Shown: piece by piece, positions 44,701 through 54,844 of the stretch
Position numbering within the stretch: the first letter of the stretch is position 1
Layout: the number at the start of each line of letters is the position of its first letter
Source of the DNA: Selaginella moellendorffii
Taxonomy: Eukaryota; Streptophyta; Lycopodiopsida; Selaginellales; Selaginellaceae
Assembly (NCBI RefSeq): GCF_000143415.4
Contig: NW_003314332.1
Location: 580,674 to 644,673 of the forward strand
Length of the DNA: 64,000 nt
Reading direction: 5' to 3'
Notes under the pieces: generated by a model
The model's database searches: none
Told to the model about the DNA's origin: nothing
What the model saw: the letters and a program-made list of their open reading frames with translations, nothing else
Program-made: the position numbers and the translations under genes

Positions 44701-45172
44701 ACTCATCGCCCAGGCATGCTGCAACAATTCTCTTCTTGAGTTCTCCAGTTTGTGCCCGAGAATCCAAAGGAACCAGAACCTGGAGCAGAATAGTTCTACG
44801 CAAGCACAAATACTAAAAGAAGAACTCACGAGTACACGAGGGGCACTTTTATCTCCTTTAATTCCACGTCTCTCGGAGAGCAAAATCGCTCGTTTGCTGT
44901 CACGAATCTAAAACACAAGCTCCGTTAAATTCATTCCACGGGATTCAATCCTCTTACATTTTTGTTCCTCTGCAACCTGAGCTCCTTGGCACTCTGCTGG
45001 ACTGCGGATTTCTTTGAATTCTTCTCCTCTGCAAGAGGAGTCACAAACTATATCACTCTAATCCGCGCGACTTACTTGTAGTCCCTGCCAATTTGTGATC
45101 TCGACGAGACGATTTGGAGGAGAAGCGCGTCTTGTGAGCCTTGTTCTTCTGCGCTCTCCCCGATCCAGCCAT
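41762..45172 (-). CDS. TSR1: Pre-rRNA-processing protein TSR1
   Basis: Many small exons on the minus strand, starting at 45172 with [19 protein letters not shown], the typical TSR1 N-terminus, and ending [10 protein letters not shown] at 41762. In order: basic N-terminus ([10 protein letters not shown]), a GTPase-like domain without nucleotide-binding residues ([38 protein letters not shown]), the AARP2CN domain ([37 protein letters not shown]), an acidic stretch ([13 protein letters not shown]), and the DUF663 C-terminal domain ([53 protein letters not shown]). TSR1 assembles onto the pre-40S ribosomal subunit in nucleus and cytoplasm and holds it in an immature state. I see no break. Introns are about 50-70 bases. 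Confidence 0.92.
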
Positions 45173-45293
45173 TGCCGTTATAACCCCAAAACCCTAGCTA
45201 GGGTAATGGACATTGGCCGTTTTTCCCATTTAAAACTTTTAGGGCTCTTGCTATAGCTATGGCGGATCGCAGGTAGACTGGCTCGATCGGGCG
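45173..45293. promoter_or_regulatory. Divergent TSR1 / MTA promoter with telo-box
   Basis: Only 121 bases separate the two start codons. AAACCCTAG (45188-45196) is a perfect telo-box, immediately followed by CTAGGGT, which makes a short palindrome. Telo-boxes are known in promoters of plant ribosome-biogenesis genes. No TATA box is seen. Confidence 0.65.
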
Positions 45294-47520
45294 ATGAACA
45301 GCGAGGCTAGCTTCATCCGCGAGGAGCGGCGTCTCCTCACCGAGCAGATCGATAGGCAGCGACAGTCGAGGAAGGAGCTCCTCAACAATCTCCGCAATGC
45401 CGATCCAGAAATCTCGGCCTCGCTGGATCTGGCAGCCGCCGTGTCTGACTGCTCGCCTCGGCTTCTTCCACGGCCGCGCAGGGATCGCAAGCCAGAGCGA
45501 GCTCTGGATTCCCAGGCCGGGCAGCCAGACTCGGGTAGCGCATTGGAGCTTGTCAAGGGATTGATCGCCGGCTGTTTGGCTTCTCCAGGCACTGCCATTC
45601 CCATCGACTCGATTGGACTGGCGAGGAGAATGCCCACAGATTTTAGCGCGGCCGAGAGAGAGGCAGTGGATTCGATTGGGGGGCCTGGTGGTGTGATTGG
45701 CGCTGTTGAGGCAGGCTTGAGAGCTCTTGCTGATGGGATAGGAGCTCCAATGGAGGTCGAAGAGTGCGTTCTTGGTGGTAAGAAAAGGATCATGGTTCTC
45801 AGCGTGGACAAGGCTAGATTGGCAGGAGAAGCTCGTGGTCATTCGCAGCAGCCTTCTGGCGACAGTGGATCGCTCCACTCGGCATCCGCTCGGTCGACCA
45901 CAAATGCCGAGAGCGGGCATTTGCACACGGTTTTTCCTCACGCGATGGGACTTCCTCCGAGGATGATGGCTGGAATGGGATTTGGAGGTATGCTTCCTTT
46001 CCAGCAAAGGCCTGGACAATTGCCCACGAAATCTGGCAGTGAGGATGTCATGAAGGATCTGGAGACTTTGCTCGCCAAGAAATCGTATCTCGAGTCGCAA
46101 AAATCAAAGACTGGAGAAGAGCTCTTGGATCTTCTTCATCGGCCGACTGCGAAGGAGACTGCTGTGGCAGCAAAGGTTTGATTCTCAACTCTTTTTTTTC
46201 TTTTTCTGTTTACTCTTATATGGTTGTCTGTTATCGCAGTTTAAAACAAAAGGTGGCTCGGCCTTGAAAGAGTACTGCCCATCACTGACGAAAGAAGATT
46301 GCCGTGGTCATCGAGGTTCTTATTTGCCATGCGAAAAGGTCGTTCGTTTCATTGCTGCTACAAGCGAGTTTTAACACCAAGCTCTCTGTATGTTCGCAGA
46401 TGCATTTTCGCAGGATCATTTCTCTACACACGGATGTGAACTTGGGCGATTGCTCGTTCCTGGACACATGCAGACACATGAAGGTATGGATCTTCTTCCC
46501 GCAAGAGCTTTGAAAGAAAGTCGAATTCTCGCAGACATGCAAATACGTCCACTACGAGCTTGATGCTACGCTAGATGTTCCCGGTGTCTCACGCTCGCTT
46601 TCGAAACCCAGAGCCGACTACTGCTCTGAGGTTGAGCTTGGCGAACCGCAGTGGGTCAACTGCGATATCCGTTCCTTCAAAATGGAAATACTCGGCCAGT
46701 TTGGAGTCATCATGGCTGATCCTCCTTGGGACATTCACATGGAGCTTCCATACGGAACGATGTCTGATGATGAGATGCGGAACTTAAATGTTCCGGTCTT
46801 ACAAACGGACGGGCTTCTTTTCCTCTGGGTAACAGGACGAGCAATGGAGCTTGGACGGGAATGGTAACAAATCTTTCCTCTTCGATTATAGTTTTTTTCT
46901 TGCTAAGAGCAGTTTCTTTTCTCATACAGCTTGGAACTATGGGGCTACAAACGAGTCGAGGAACTCATCTGGGTGAAGACAAACCAATTGCAACGGATAA
47001 TCCGGACCGGACGGACAGGCCACTGGCTCAACCATTCCAAAGAGCATTGCTTGGTTGGGATCAAGGGCAACCCGGAGGTAAACAGGAACATTGACACTGA
47101 TGTCATCGTAGCCGAAGTCAGGGAGACAAGCCGAAAGCCGGACGAGGTTTCTTACATACTTTATGCGTCTTTCTCTTCTTTTCTTCTCACCAGCATTCTT
47201 TTATCTTGTGTGTAGATGTATCCAATGCTGGAACGAATAAGTCCTCGAACGCGAAAGCTGGAGTTGTTTGCCAGAATGCACAACACACATGCAGGGTACA
47301 GTTCCCTCTCGTGTTTCTCTGTTTTTCTAGTCCAGCTATCTGTTGGATGTTTGATTCTTTCAGGTGGATATCTCTAGGCAACCAGCTGAACGGTGTTCGC
47401 CTGGTTGACGATAACCTGCGAAGGCGTTTCAAAGCAGCATATCCAGATGTTGAAGTCCATCCTCCTAATCTGTCTTTCGGCACTGAAACATCTTCGTCTC
47501 AAGCTCCTCTTTTGGTGTGA
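45294..47520 (+). CDS. MTA: mRNA N6-adenosine methyltransferase MTA (METTL3)
   Basis: Seven exons (45294-46175, 46240-46338, 46400-46483, 46535-46863, 46930-47146, 47216-47295, 47364-47520) give about 615 residues in one frame. The N-terminal third is helical and charged. A zinc-finger region with Cys in [25 protein letters not shown] and TCKYVHYE matches the CCCH part of METTL3. The MT-A70 domain follows, with the catalytic [15 protein letters not shown], then [46 protein letters not shown] and [17 protein letters not shown] forms the m6A writer with MTB in the nucleus and modifies poly(A) RNA. It shares its promoter with TSR1. Fragments of its exons 1-6 are scattered at 49-54 kb. Confidence 0.95.
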
Positions 47521-47886
47521 CACACGTAAGTAATTCTCTGTTTATTTCAATCTCTCTGATGACTCCTGCATTTTTTTTCCTCAGAATTGTATGCTATGGT
47601 GTCAAGCTTTCTTCGAGTGCTGGAGATATCACACGAAACGAAGGTGTGAGGCGGGTAAGCTAGTGTCAAGTTTGATTCTTGGACGTAAACTGACCCTTGG
47701 CTATGCAGTTTATTGCGTGTTGCTGCAACACGAAAAGCTTTCATGTGGAGTAGGAAAGCAATAGTTCACCCAAGAACTTCTCTATCTCTAATCAAAGATC
47801 GAGCAAATCCAGCGTTCCAAATTCTTCTCTTGAGAGCTTAGATGATCATTTGTACAATAACGCAAGTACAATAACGAAATATCATT
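47521..47886. other. Convergent 3' spacer
   Basis: 3' flank of MTA and of the minus-strand gene at 47887. A possible extra 3' exon lies near 47585-47750, but I cannot support it. Confidence 0.4.
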
Positions 47887-48309
47887 CTAAATGGACCATT
47901 CAAGCTGCAAAACTGAGGGTTCATCCTGGTCTTTGCCAACATGTCTACAATCCACACCAAATTCCATAGCCAGCCCATCAACAAAGAAATAGATCTCCTC
48001 CCTGGGTACCTCCTTGAGCATAACCTTACTGCAAAACTCATGGTTTCCAGTGAGAAAAACGAAGTCTTTTCTTTCTCTATCCCAGCACCCGCTGATCCAC
48101 TGCTGGAATGACTCTTTCGCTTCCTGGCCTAAGGTATCAAACCAGAGTCGCATGCTCCTCCACTCCAGAAAAACGTCCCAGGTAAAAGGAGTACAAACCT
48201 CGGGATCCTCCTCGTACCAGCACCAACTTTCATCATCGTTGCTTCGCATACTGTTTGGAGCAAAGAATTGCGCGCCGCCAACTATCATCCGCTGCTTCCA
48301 AGCTGCCAA
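47887..48309 (-). CDS. Hypothetical protein, at least two exons
   Basis: The 140-residue frame (QRMIVGGAQFFAPNSMRS, WDVFLEWRSMRLWFD, DFVFLTGNHEFCSKVMLKEV, EIYFFVDGLAMEFGVDCRH) has clear coding composition and many Trp. It continues upstream in frame as RLAAQTLESEPRLAAWK to an acceptor at about 48360, whose polypyrimidine tract is a run of 15 C on the minus strand. An upstream exon (VLGLSFLYDVELGAFAMAQ, near 48420-48520) is likely, but the phases do not join by my reading, so the gene may be damaged or the exon may differ. I do not recognise the family. Confidence 0.5.
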   Translation of the reverse strand: MAAWKQRMIVGGAQFFAPNSMRSNDDESWCWYEEDPEVCTPFTWDVFLEWRSMRLWFDTLGQEAKESFQQWISGCWDRERKDFVFLTGNHEFCSKVMLKEVPREEIYFFVDGLAMEFGVDCRHVGKDQDEPSVLQLEWSI

Positions 48310-48363
48310 CCTTGGTTCGCTTTCTAAGGTTTGAGCGGCAAGCCTGTCGCAGATGTAGGTCCT

Positions 48364-48378
48364 GGGGGGGGGGGGGGG
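48364..48378. repeat. G15 homopolymer
   Basis: A run of 15 G on the plus strand. On the minus strand it is the polypyrimidine tract immediately before a CAG acceptor. Such runs vary in length and are prone to assembly error. Confidence 0.85.
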
Positions 48379-48529
48379 AAGTGAATCATCAATTCAAAAC
48401 ATATCTGTGCATGTACCTTATTCCAGAGCTTGGACGATTGATCATACTCATCCAGTGATCTTTGTGCCATTGCAAAAGCTCCAAGCTCAACATCGTACAA
48501 GAATGAAAGCCCTAAAACCAAAGCTCTAG

Positions 48530-49045
48530 GGATGCTGCTCGAAAACTTGGGTCGGCTGGACAAGGCCGAGTTCCAGCTTAAGCAAGCGTCCTGCACTGGC
48601 TCCACTACTCACTATGGGGTTTCCTCTTCGACCATGGCACTGCCACAGATCTCTCTGCAAAGCGTCGACGGTTGCTGTGGTGGAGCGCCGCCTGGACTGG
48701 CCATCCACTGTACGAGTCTCCTCGGACGACTTAAGCTGTGCACGGTTTGGACCGGCTCAGGCTGAGCCGGCTCAGGCAATTGCAGAGCTCAAGCTCAAGC
48801 TGGCCAACCAGAACTTGTTCGTAGCCCACACATCACACACGACGCATCTTTGCATCTCCGACGAGTTGGGGAAGTCCGGGAAAGTTGGTGTCGCTGTTGA
48901 GTCTTTGGAGAAGCTTGGACTGAAGAAGGCGATTGACGGCACGTGGATTTGGCTAGAAAATCCAAAGAGTATCCTGACCACTTTGGGATCTCTAGCTTGG
49001 AGGGGGCATAGATTTGCGAGAACCAGACAGCAAAGTGAAGTATAA
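48530..49045 (+). pseudogene. TPR-like gene, broken copy 1
   Basis: Aligns with 50700-51310 of the intact gene: GMLLENLGRLDKAEFQLKQAS, then the KLKLANQNLFVAHTSH block and a terminal part. Internal deletions and shifts break it, and the first 140 residues are missing. Confidence 0.88.
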
Positions 49046-49259
49046 ACACGGACAAGGTACAAGCTTCACTTTTACAGGCAGTCTTCGTGCGCTGAAAGTT
49101 CTTGTCCTGCTTACAGCTTCCAAGTTTATACTCGCCAAGCGGTCATCTCAAACTTGCATCTTCTTTGTCAGCGAATGTTTCCTGAATGTTTCTAGAATGT
49201 TTCCTGTCATTTCCCTCGTCACATTGTCTGTTGTAATTTTAAATTGGTCGGGTCCACAC

Positions 49260-49720
49260 ACAGGAAGAGTTCTTTAATCAGATGCAGGATCATTGCTCAC
49301 ACGGAAGGTATGGATCTTCTTCTCGGAAGGGCTCTAAAAGATTTTTATTCTTGCAGAAATGTGCTCCACAACAGATGGGTGTTATACTTGGAGCCGAAGC
49401 GCACTAGAGACAAGGCCTAAGCTCGCCTCAAGTTTTCGTAACCGACTGGAAAAGAATTTCAATTGCAAGGTATGATTCAGTTTCATTTATACAGTGTCTC
49501 ATTTTAATACGATATCATCCTGAAGTGTTACCTAGTCTCTTGGTGCTGTATTGGGGTCGCGACTGTATTCGGACCGGAGAAAATCCAGCGTTGCTCCGAG
49601 TGTTGACGATGTTGAGCTCTGCAATGGCACAAAAACGCTAGGTGGGAATGATCAATCGTCCAAGCTAGAGTACATTTTATATTGGATGGACACTAAAGAT
49701 CCCCTTATACTTTACAAAAT
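49260..49720 (+). pseudogene. MTA-derived fragment 1
   Basis: GGTATGGATCTTCTTCTCGG and GGGCTCTAAAAGA..TTTTATTCTTGCAGA repeat the exon 3-intron 3-exon 4 junction of MTA (46480-46540), preceded by a degraded copy of exon 3. Further sequence to about 49480 recurs at 54390. Non-coding. Confidence 0.7.
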
Positions 49721-49723
49721 CGA

Positions 49724-50246
49724 TTAGTTAATTTCGCTCCAGCTGTAGAAAGCAAACTCATAGTCTAGAAAACGCTGGTATAGTCTAGAACACGTTGGGA
49801 CGAGTGGAAAAACGCTGGGACGAGAGGTATAGAGGATCGGTGTCGCTCCACCATACATGACGGCCTGTGCGTGCTCATCGACGAATTGGCAGACTTCATT
49901 CTTTATGTCGAGCAAGAACTGAAAGCTGTGTCGTATTTGCCCCGCTGCAGATTCTCGACGAGATTGCGCAGTACCTATCGCTCAAAGCAACATTCTTTAG
50001 CCTCGATCAAACCGGCAATGTGAGAGCAGACCTCCGCTTGATAGAACCTCGCATGTCGTGAAACTTGCGGGCAGTGGATTCCGACACATCGCCGCCAAGA
50101 GCCTCGTAAATTGCTCTGACCCACATGCTCGCGACCAAGCAGCGAGGGCGTCGAGGTAGGGAAGCTCTTGCGCCGCAACATGAAAATTGATCCAAGAGAG
50201 GAAAGCCGGAAGCTTTCGACGAAGAAGAGTATAAAAAGCTTGCCAA
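49724..50246 (-). pseudogene. Unrecognised minus-strand frames
   Basis: Coding-like stretches ASMWVRAIYEALGGDVSEST and KFHDMRGSIKRRSALTLPV (50007-50190), LRNLVENLQRGKYDTAF near 49950, and LDIKNEVCQFVDEHAQAVMY near 49900 fall in different frames. They could be exons of one gene divergent from the TPR gene at 50277, but I cannot join them. Family unknown. Confidence 0.4.
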
Positions 50247-50276
50247 TAAAGTTAGGGTTTAAGCTAGGGCTCTGAA
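50228..50276 (+). promoter_or_regulatory. Core promoter of TPR-like gene
   Basis: TATAAAAAG at about 50230 and a reversed telo-box (TTAGGGTTT, about 50253-50261) lie within 50 bases of the start codon at 50277, which implies a very short leader. Confidence 0.5.
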
Positions 50277-51311
50277 ATGGCGAGCGCTCTGGATCGTGGC
50301 ACTCGTCCGTGGCTGCCCGTTCTGCATCAAGCTCAAGGTGTCACCGATTCGCGTAAGTTCCTTCTCCCATACAAGAGGATCAGGCAGCAGCAGCGAAGTA
50401 TCTCACTCGAGAAAGAAGAACTGAAAGAAGAGAGAGGCGAGCTTTTGGCTCTGGCGCTGGCGCGCTCCCCTCGGTGGTTTCCAGTCTTCGACGAGATGGT
50501 TCCGTCCATGCAGGAGCTTACGCATGCCCAGGAGAGGCTGCAACTCCAGCAGCCAAATGACTTCTCGCGACGAGCGATTGCTCTAGGGGATTTGCTGCTG
50601 CTCCAAGGCAGCTTTGACGAGGCTGAGGCGAGCTTCCAGAGGGCGATATCTTCCGCGGCTACTGCTGGCGATCGAGACGAGGAGAATCGCGTCACAGCTC
50701 AGGTGAAGCTTGGGATGCTGCTCGAGAACTTGGGTCGGCTGGACGAGGCGGAGTTCCAGCTTAAGCAAGCGTCTTCTACTGGCTCCACTATCACTGGTGC
50801 TACTCACTATGGGGCTCTCAAGTTCCTCCAGCTCTTTCTCTTCGACCATGGCACTGCCTCAGCGTACCGTGATCTCTCTGCAAGCATCGATGGTTGCTGG
50901 GAGTTTCGAAAGTGGTGGAGCGCTGCGTCGACTGGCCATCCACTCTACGAGTCTCCCTATGGATTTGTCGACGACTTGAGCTTTGCATGGTTTGGACGGC
51001 TCAGGCTAGGCCTCGTGCACAAGCTCGTCACCAAGAAGCTCAAGCTGGCCAACCAGAACTTGTTCGTAGCTCACACATCACACAGGACGCATTCGCTGCT
51101 GGCTGTGCATCTCCGACGAGTTGGGGAAGTCCGGGATCATTGGTTTAAGTTGGTGTCGCTGGATGGAGTTCCTGTGGAGTCTCCGGAGAAGCACAGCAAG
51201 TATTGGACTGAAGAAGACGATAGACGTCTCTTAGAACGCGTCGCTTTCCAAGATCCAAAGAGTATCCTGTCGCACCGCCTTGTGTGCAAAACACCACTTT
51301 GGGAGCTCTAG
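50277..51311 (+). CDS. TPR-like protein, intact copy
   Basis: Intronless, 344 residues. A Lys/Glu/Gln-rich helix (residues 25-55) is followed by two tetratricopeptide-like units (AIALGDLLLLQGSFDEAEASFQRAI and KLGMLLENLGRLDEAEFQLKQA, read in parts) and a Trp/Leu-rich C-terminal half (FAWFGRLRLGLVHKLVTKK, LLAVHLRRVGEVRDHWFKL). Only two TPR units are clear, fewer than in most TPR proteins. Function unknown. It is one of three local copies; only this one keeps an open frame. The end overlaps sequence that runs into MTA fragments, so the original C-terminus may have been altered. Confidence 0.75.
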   Translation: MASALDRGTRPWLPVLHQAQGVTDSRKFLLPYKRIRQQQRSISLEKEELKEERGELLALALARSPRWFPVFDEMVPSMQELTHAQERLQLQQPNDFSRRAIALGDLLLLQGSFDEAEASFQRAISSAATAGDRDEENRVTAQVKLGMLLENLGRLDEAEFQLKQASSTGSTITGATHYGALKFLQLFLFDHGTASAYRDLSASIDGCWEFRKWWSAASTGHPLYESPYGFVDDLSFAWFGRLRLGLVHKLVTKKLKLANQNLFVAHTSHRTHSLLAVHLRRVGEVRDHWFKLVSLDGVPVESPEKHSKYWTEEDDRRLLERVAFQDPKSILSHRLVCKTPLWEL

Positions 51312-51399
51312 CTTGGACGGAGCAAGACCCAGACAGCAAAGTGAAGCCTTGCTGACAAGGTACGCAAATACGGAAGGAACTGCTCGGGGATAAAAGAAC

Positions 51400-51780
51400 A
51401 CTGCAGCACAGGAAGAGGTTTCTTATATCAGACGCAGGCCTTGATACATGCAGAGACGTATGGACATTCTTCCCGCAAGAGCTCTAAAAGGAGCCATGAT
51501 CAATCAAAGCCTGAAGGTGGTTCCAGGTTTCTGATCCATCCATGGAGGAGCTTCAGTACGCCCAGCTCCAGTGAAAGAAACAGCCTGCTCCAAAGATCTG
51601 GGAGGACACAACAGCACAATGAAGCCTCTGCGAGTGTACATGCGGCTTTGCTTGAAAAGGATTTCAACATTCAACTACTGAATTTCCCAGCTGGAACTTC
51701 TCAGATCTTGTTATGGTGTCATTCAAGCAGCTCTTCTACAGCCTGAATAGCTTCGTCCAGGGAAGGGCTATGATGCATTT
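51400..51780 (+). pseudogene. MTA- and TPR-derived fragment 2
   Basis: Contains CTTGATACATGCAGAGACGT and TTCTTCCCGCAAGAGCTCTAA, matching MTA exon 3 and intron 3 (46465-46512). It is followed by a piece resembling the TPR gene near 50510 (GAGCTTCAGTACGCCCAG). Non-coding in all frames of interest. Confidence 0.7.
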
Positions 51781-53400
51781 GGATAAATGGAAGTCAAAGG
51801 CTCAAGCATTTGCATTTTGTGCCAAATAGTTTAATAGTTTAATAGTTTAGTTGAATAGTTAAATAAAGCTCATCAATCAAATATTTTAACAGTCTTCTAA
51901 TATAACATTTAAATTTTATATGTATTTGAATTAATTTTCTTACAACTAATTGTCAAAGAATATACCTAAATATCCAGAAATATTTAAGTATATTCTAGCA
52001 TCTTTTTCAATTGTAATATTCTTGAAAACACAAATTTGAGTGTAAAACAAATGTAAAGGAAGATAGATTATAGTTTATTGTCATCTTAAGATATCACTCA
52101 ATTGTCACCAATTTTCTTCATCAATTTAGGATAACTCAATTTTAACCACTATTGCATCATGTAACTGTCCAAAACTCTTGATTTAGAGTTAGAATTAATC
52201 TTTATTTAGGGTTTACAGATTATACATTAAAGTACAAAATTAAAAGTATATAATTCTCAATTTTACCCTTTGATGGCCAATTACAATAGCTTCAACCATA
52301 ATTATAGCTTGATTTCAGGGAATGCTGAGGTGGTTAAAGAAAAATATTAATTGACATGGACTTGTATTTAGATAAATCATAAACCTTGTATTTACAAGGA
52401 AAAAATATAACAAACCAAGTGTTTCTTTTCTTACTTCAATTTTATGAATCTTATATTAATTTAATTATATTTATATTCTTACCTTACTACTATAATAATT
52501 ATGTATTGATTATATTTAGAAAACACATCCTCATGATTTAATTTTATATGAGTAAAACATTCAAAATTTTCATGTTATATAAAAAGGATCAGGAATTAAA
52601 TCTACAAAATTATCTTAACAAAACTTTAATTAAAAAATTGAACAAAATAAAATATTTACATCTAACTATAAACCCTTTCTCAAGGATATTTTTTAACTCA
52701 TTAGTCTCCATGAGTGCAATAGTTCATGAACAAGAAGAAATGCTATTACTATAAAGCATCCTTGGCAATTCTTCAAGTTAGAAACAAGGAAAATTACAAA
52801 TTTATTGTTGTCCCTCTAAAAGACTGCTAGAATTTCAAACCGGTGTCGTAAAAAAAATACATACATACATTCTTCAAGTCTCAACTCTTGCAAATTACAT
52901 CACCAAAATGGAAGTTTGTGCACAAATAAACATCGTTGCAAGCTCTCCATCACACGGGAAACAAATCAGGAGAAGCTTTTAGCAAACAAGATGCAAAGTA
53001 CTAACACAACAATTCATTTTTAATCGCATATAAACATGAAATATATCTAAATAGATAGATAAACTTGGTAATCTTCCTTATTTCTAACTCGGAGAATAGC
53101 CTTGTCATTGCATTCAAACTCCTCTAACAATAGCCTTACTTTCCTTCTGTATTTAAAAGGACTATATTATATTTTGTCGGCGAGCTCCCCAACGGTCTAG
53201 CGTGAGCTCCCCAATAATTAATAGCTCATGACTTCCATATGGTCTTTCACAACCAATCCTCGACCTCGATAGTAATTATTATGCTTGCAAACTCTCAATC
53301 TTTGTCTCCACACAGCTAGGAAAGGGAGGGGCCAGAGTTTTCACCTTGATCCAGAACGCTCCTGTCAAACTGGTGTTTAGGAAACGGAAGAAAGAACAAG
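51781..53400. other. AT-rich spacer
   Basis: About 1.6 kb of very AT-rich sequence. Only short frames are present and no repeat family from elsewhere in the window is recognised. Confidence 0.5.
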
Positions 53401-53504
53401 AAGCTCACCATGTGTGTTGTCCTGCTTCGTGGATCAAGTAAGATATTACTCAAATGCTTACTTATTTCCACATGTCTTGCGAGAGTGGCAAGAGGAGGGA
53501 AGTT

Positions 53505-53905
53505 TATAAACGGTTTTGGACGGCTCAGGCTGGGTCTTGTCCACAAGCTCGTCACCAAGAAGATCAAGCTGGCCAACCAGAACTTGTTCGTAGCTCACAC
53601 ATCAGACACGACGCATTCGCTCCTGGTTTTGCATCTCCAACGAGTTGGGGAAGTCCGGGATCATTTATTTAAGTTGCTGTTGGTGGATGGAGTTCGTGGA
53701 GAAGCACAGCAAGTCTTGGACTGAAGAAGACGATAGACGGCTCTTAGAACGCGTTGCTCCAAAGAGTATCATGTTGTGTGCGTTGGAAGCTCTATACATT
53801 TGCGAGAAGCAGCAAATTGAAGCCTGGTATGACACCGACAAGGTAAAGGCTGCTTTGTTAAAAGAATTTATGCTGGATCCCTCCCAATCTTCCTCAGAAA
53901 CTTAA
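53505..53905 (+). pseudogene. TPR-like gene, broken copy 3
   Basis: Begins abruptly at FGRLRLGLVHKLVTKK and follows the intact gene through LLVLHLQRVGEVRDHLFKLL and KSWTEEDDRRLLERV, with a shift near 53700. The first 230 residues are absent. Confidence 0.88.
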
Positions 53906-54320
53906 AAATGGTGAAGAGCTCTGGACCAGCCGATAGGGGAAGGAGACATCAGCAAAGGTTTGGTTTCTACAAAGTTTCCTTGTTTCTGTTTTGATTTTGC
54001 TTCTCGTTGTTTTGTAGTTTAAAACTGCTCGGGGTTAAAGAACACTGCCCGTCTCTCACAGGAAGAGGCACGATTTTCTCTTATATCCAGGATCACTGGT
54101 CGACTGCTCATATACTGCTCATATGTAGACACACGGAAGGTACGGATCTTCTTCCCGCAAGAGCTCTAGAAGGAGTTTTATTCTCGTAGACATGTCTCCG
54201 CCACGCCGCAGGTGTTGAGCTCGACTAAGCGCAGTAGAGACAGGTTTCTTTCATTCTTTGGATCTTTTCTTATCCCCAATTTTCTTCTATTTTGTGTATC
54301 CAATGCTTATTCGCACAGAA
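53880..54320 (+). pseudogene. MTA-derived fragment 3 (end of exon 1 to exon 6)
   Basis: In order: GGTGAAGAGCTCT and GAAGGAGAC..CAGCAAAGGTTTG (end of MTA exon 1), TGTAGTTTAAAAC and AGAACACTGCCC (exon 2), GACACACGGAAGGTACGGAT with CTTCCCGCAAGAGCTCTAGA (exon 3 and intron 3), TTCTCGTAGACATG (exon 4 start), and TTTTGTGTATCCAATGCT (exon 6 start). Large parts in between are deleted. Intron sequence is kept, so it arose by DNA duplication, not by reverse transcription. Confidence 0.8.
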
Positions 54321-54800
54321 GACAAGGTACAAACTCCTCAAATGAGTCTGATTGATGTCAGATCGCCACATCGTTATGCATCGGATCAAACAGCCGAGGC
54401 ACCGATAAGCTCGCCTCAAGTTTTGGTACTGGCCAGTTTAATGTTAGCAGATCAATCAAAGCTCACTACGCCCAGGAGAAGCTCTATCTCCATCCAAATA
54501 AAGGACTTGCTGCTCCAAGAAGACGACAGCCTTGTAACAACAGCCTTGTATGAGCCCTAGAAGAGACTCCCAGATCTTTCGGGAACTTGGAACCGATCTT
54601 TTGCTTGATCATCGTCGACCGGTTGAAACAGAGAAATGCTCTTGCTGGGTCACTTCTCAGAAATCAATTCTCGTTCTTCTCCTTCCTCTTCCAACTGCAG
54701 GAGCTCCGAAACTTGTGCTGGATTTGGACGTCCGCTACAGCGAAAGTGGTGAATAAAGCTCGACTCTAGAGAGATTCTAATTTTTAAAAGCACGCACGAA
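54321..54800 (+). pseudogene. Mixed fragments of the same array
   Basis: AAGCTCGCCTCAAGTTTT recurs from 49420, and CTACGCCCAGGAGAAGCTCT resembles the TPR gene near 50525. No open frame with a known motif. Confidence 0.45.
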
Positions 54801-54844
54801 TTTTTCCATTAGAGCCCTAAGTCTGCATTTTCTCAGCTAGCGAG

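Noticed and set aside
45198-46100. 300-residue minus-strand frame opposite MTA exon 1
   Set aside because: Antisense of a clear coding exon; overlaps the shared promoter and lacks any family motif.
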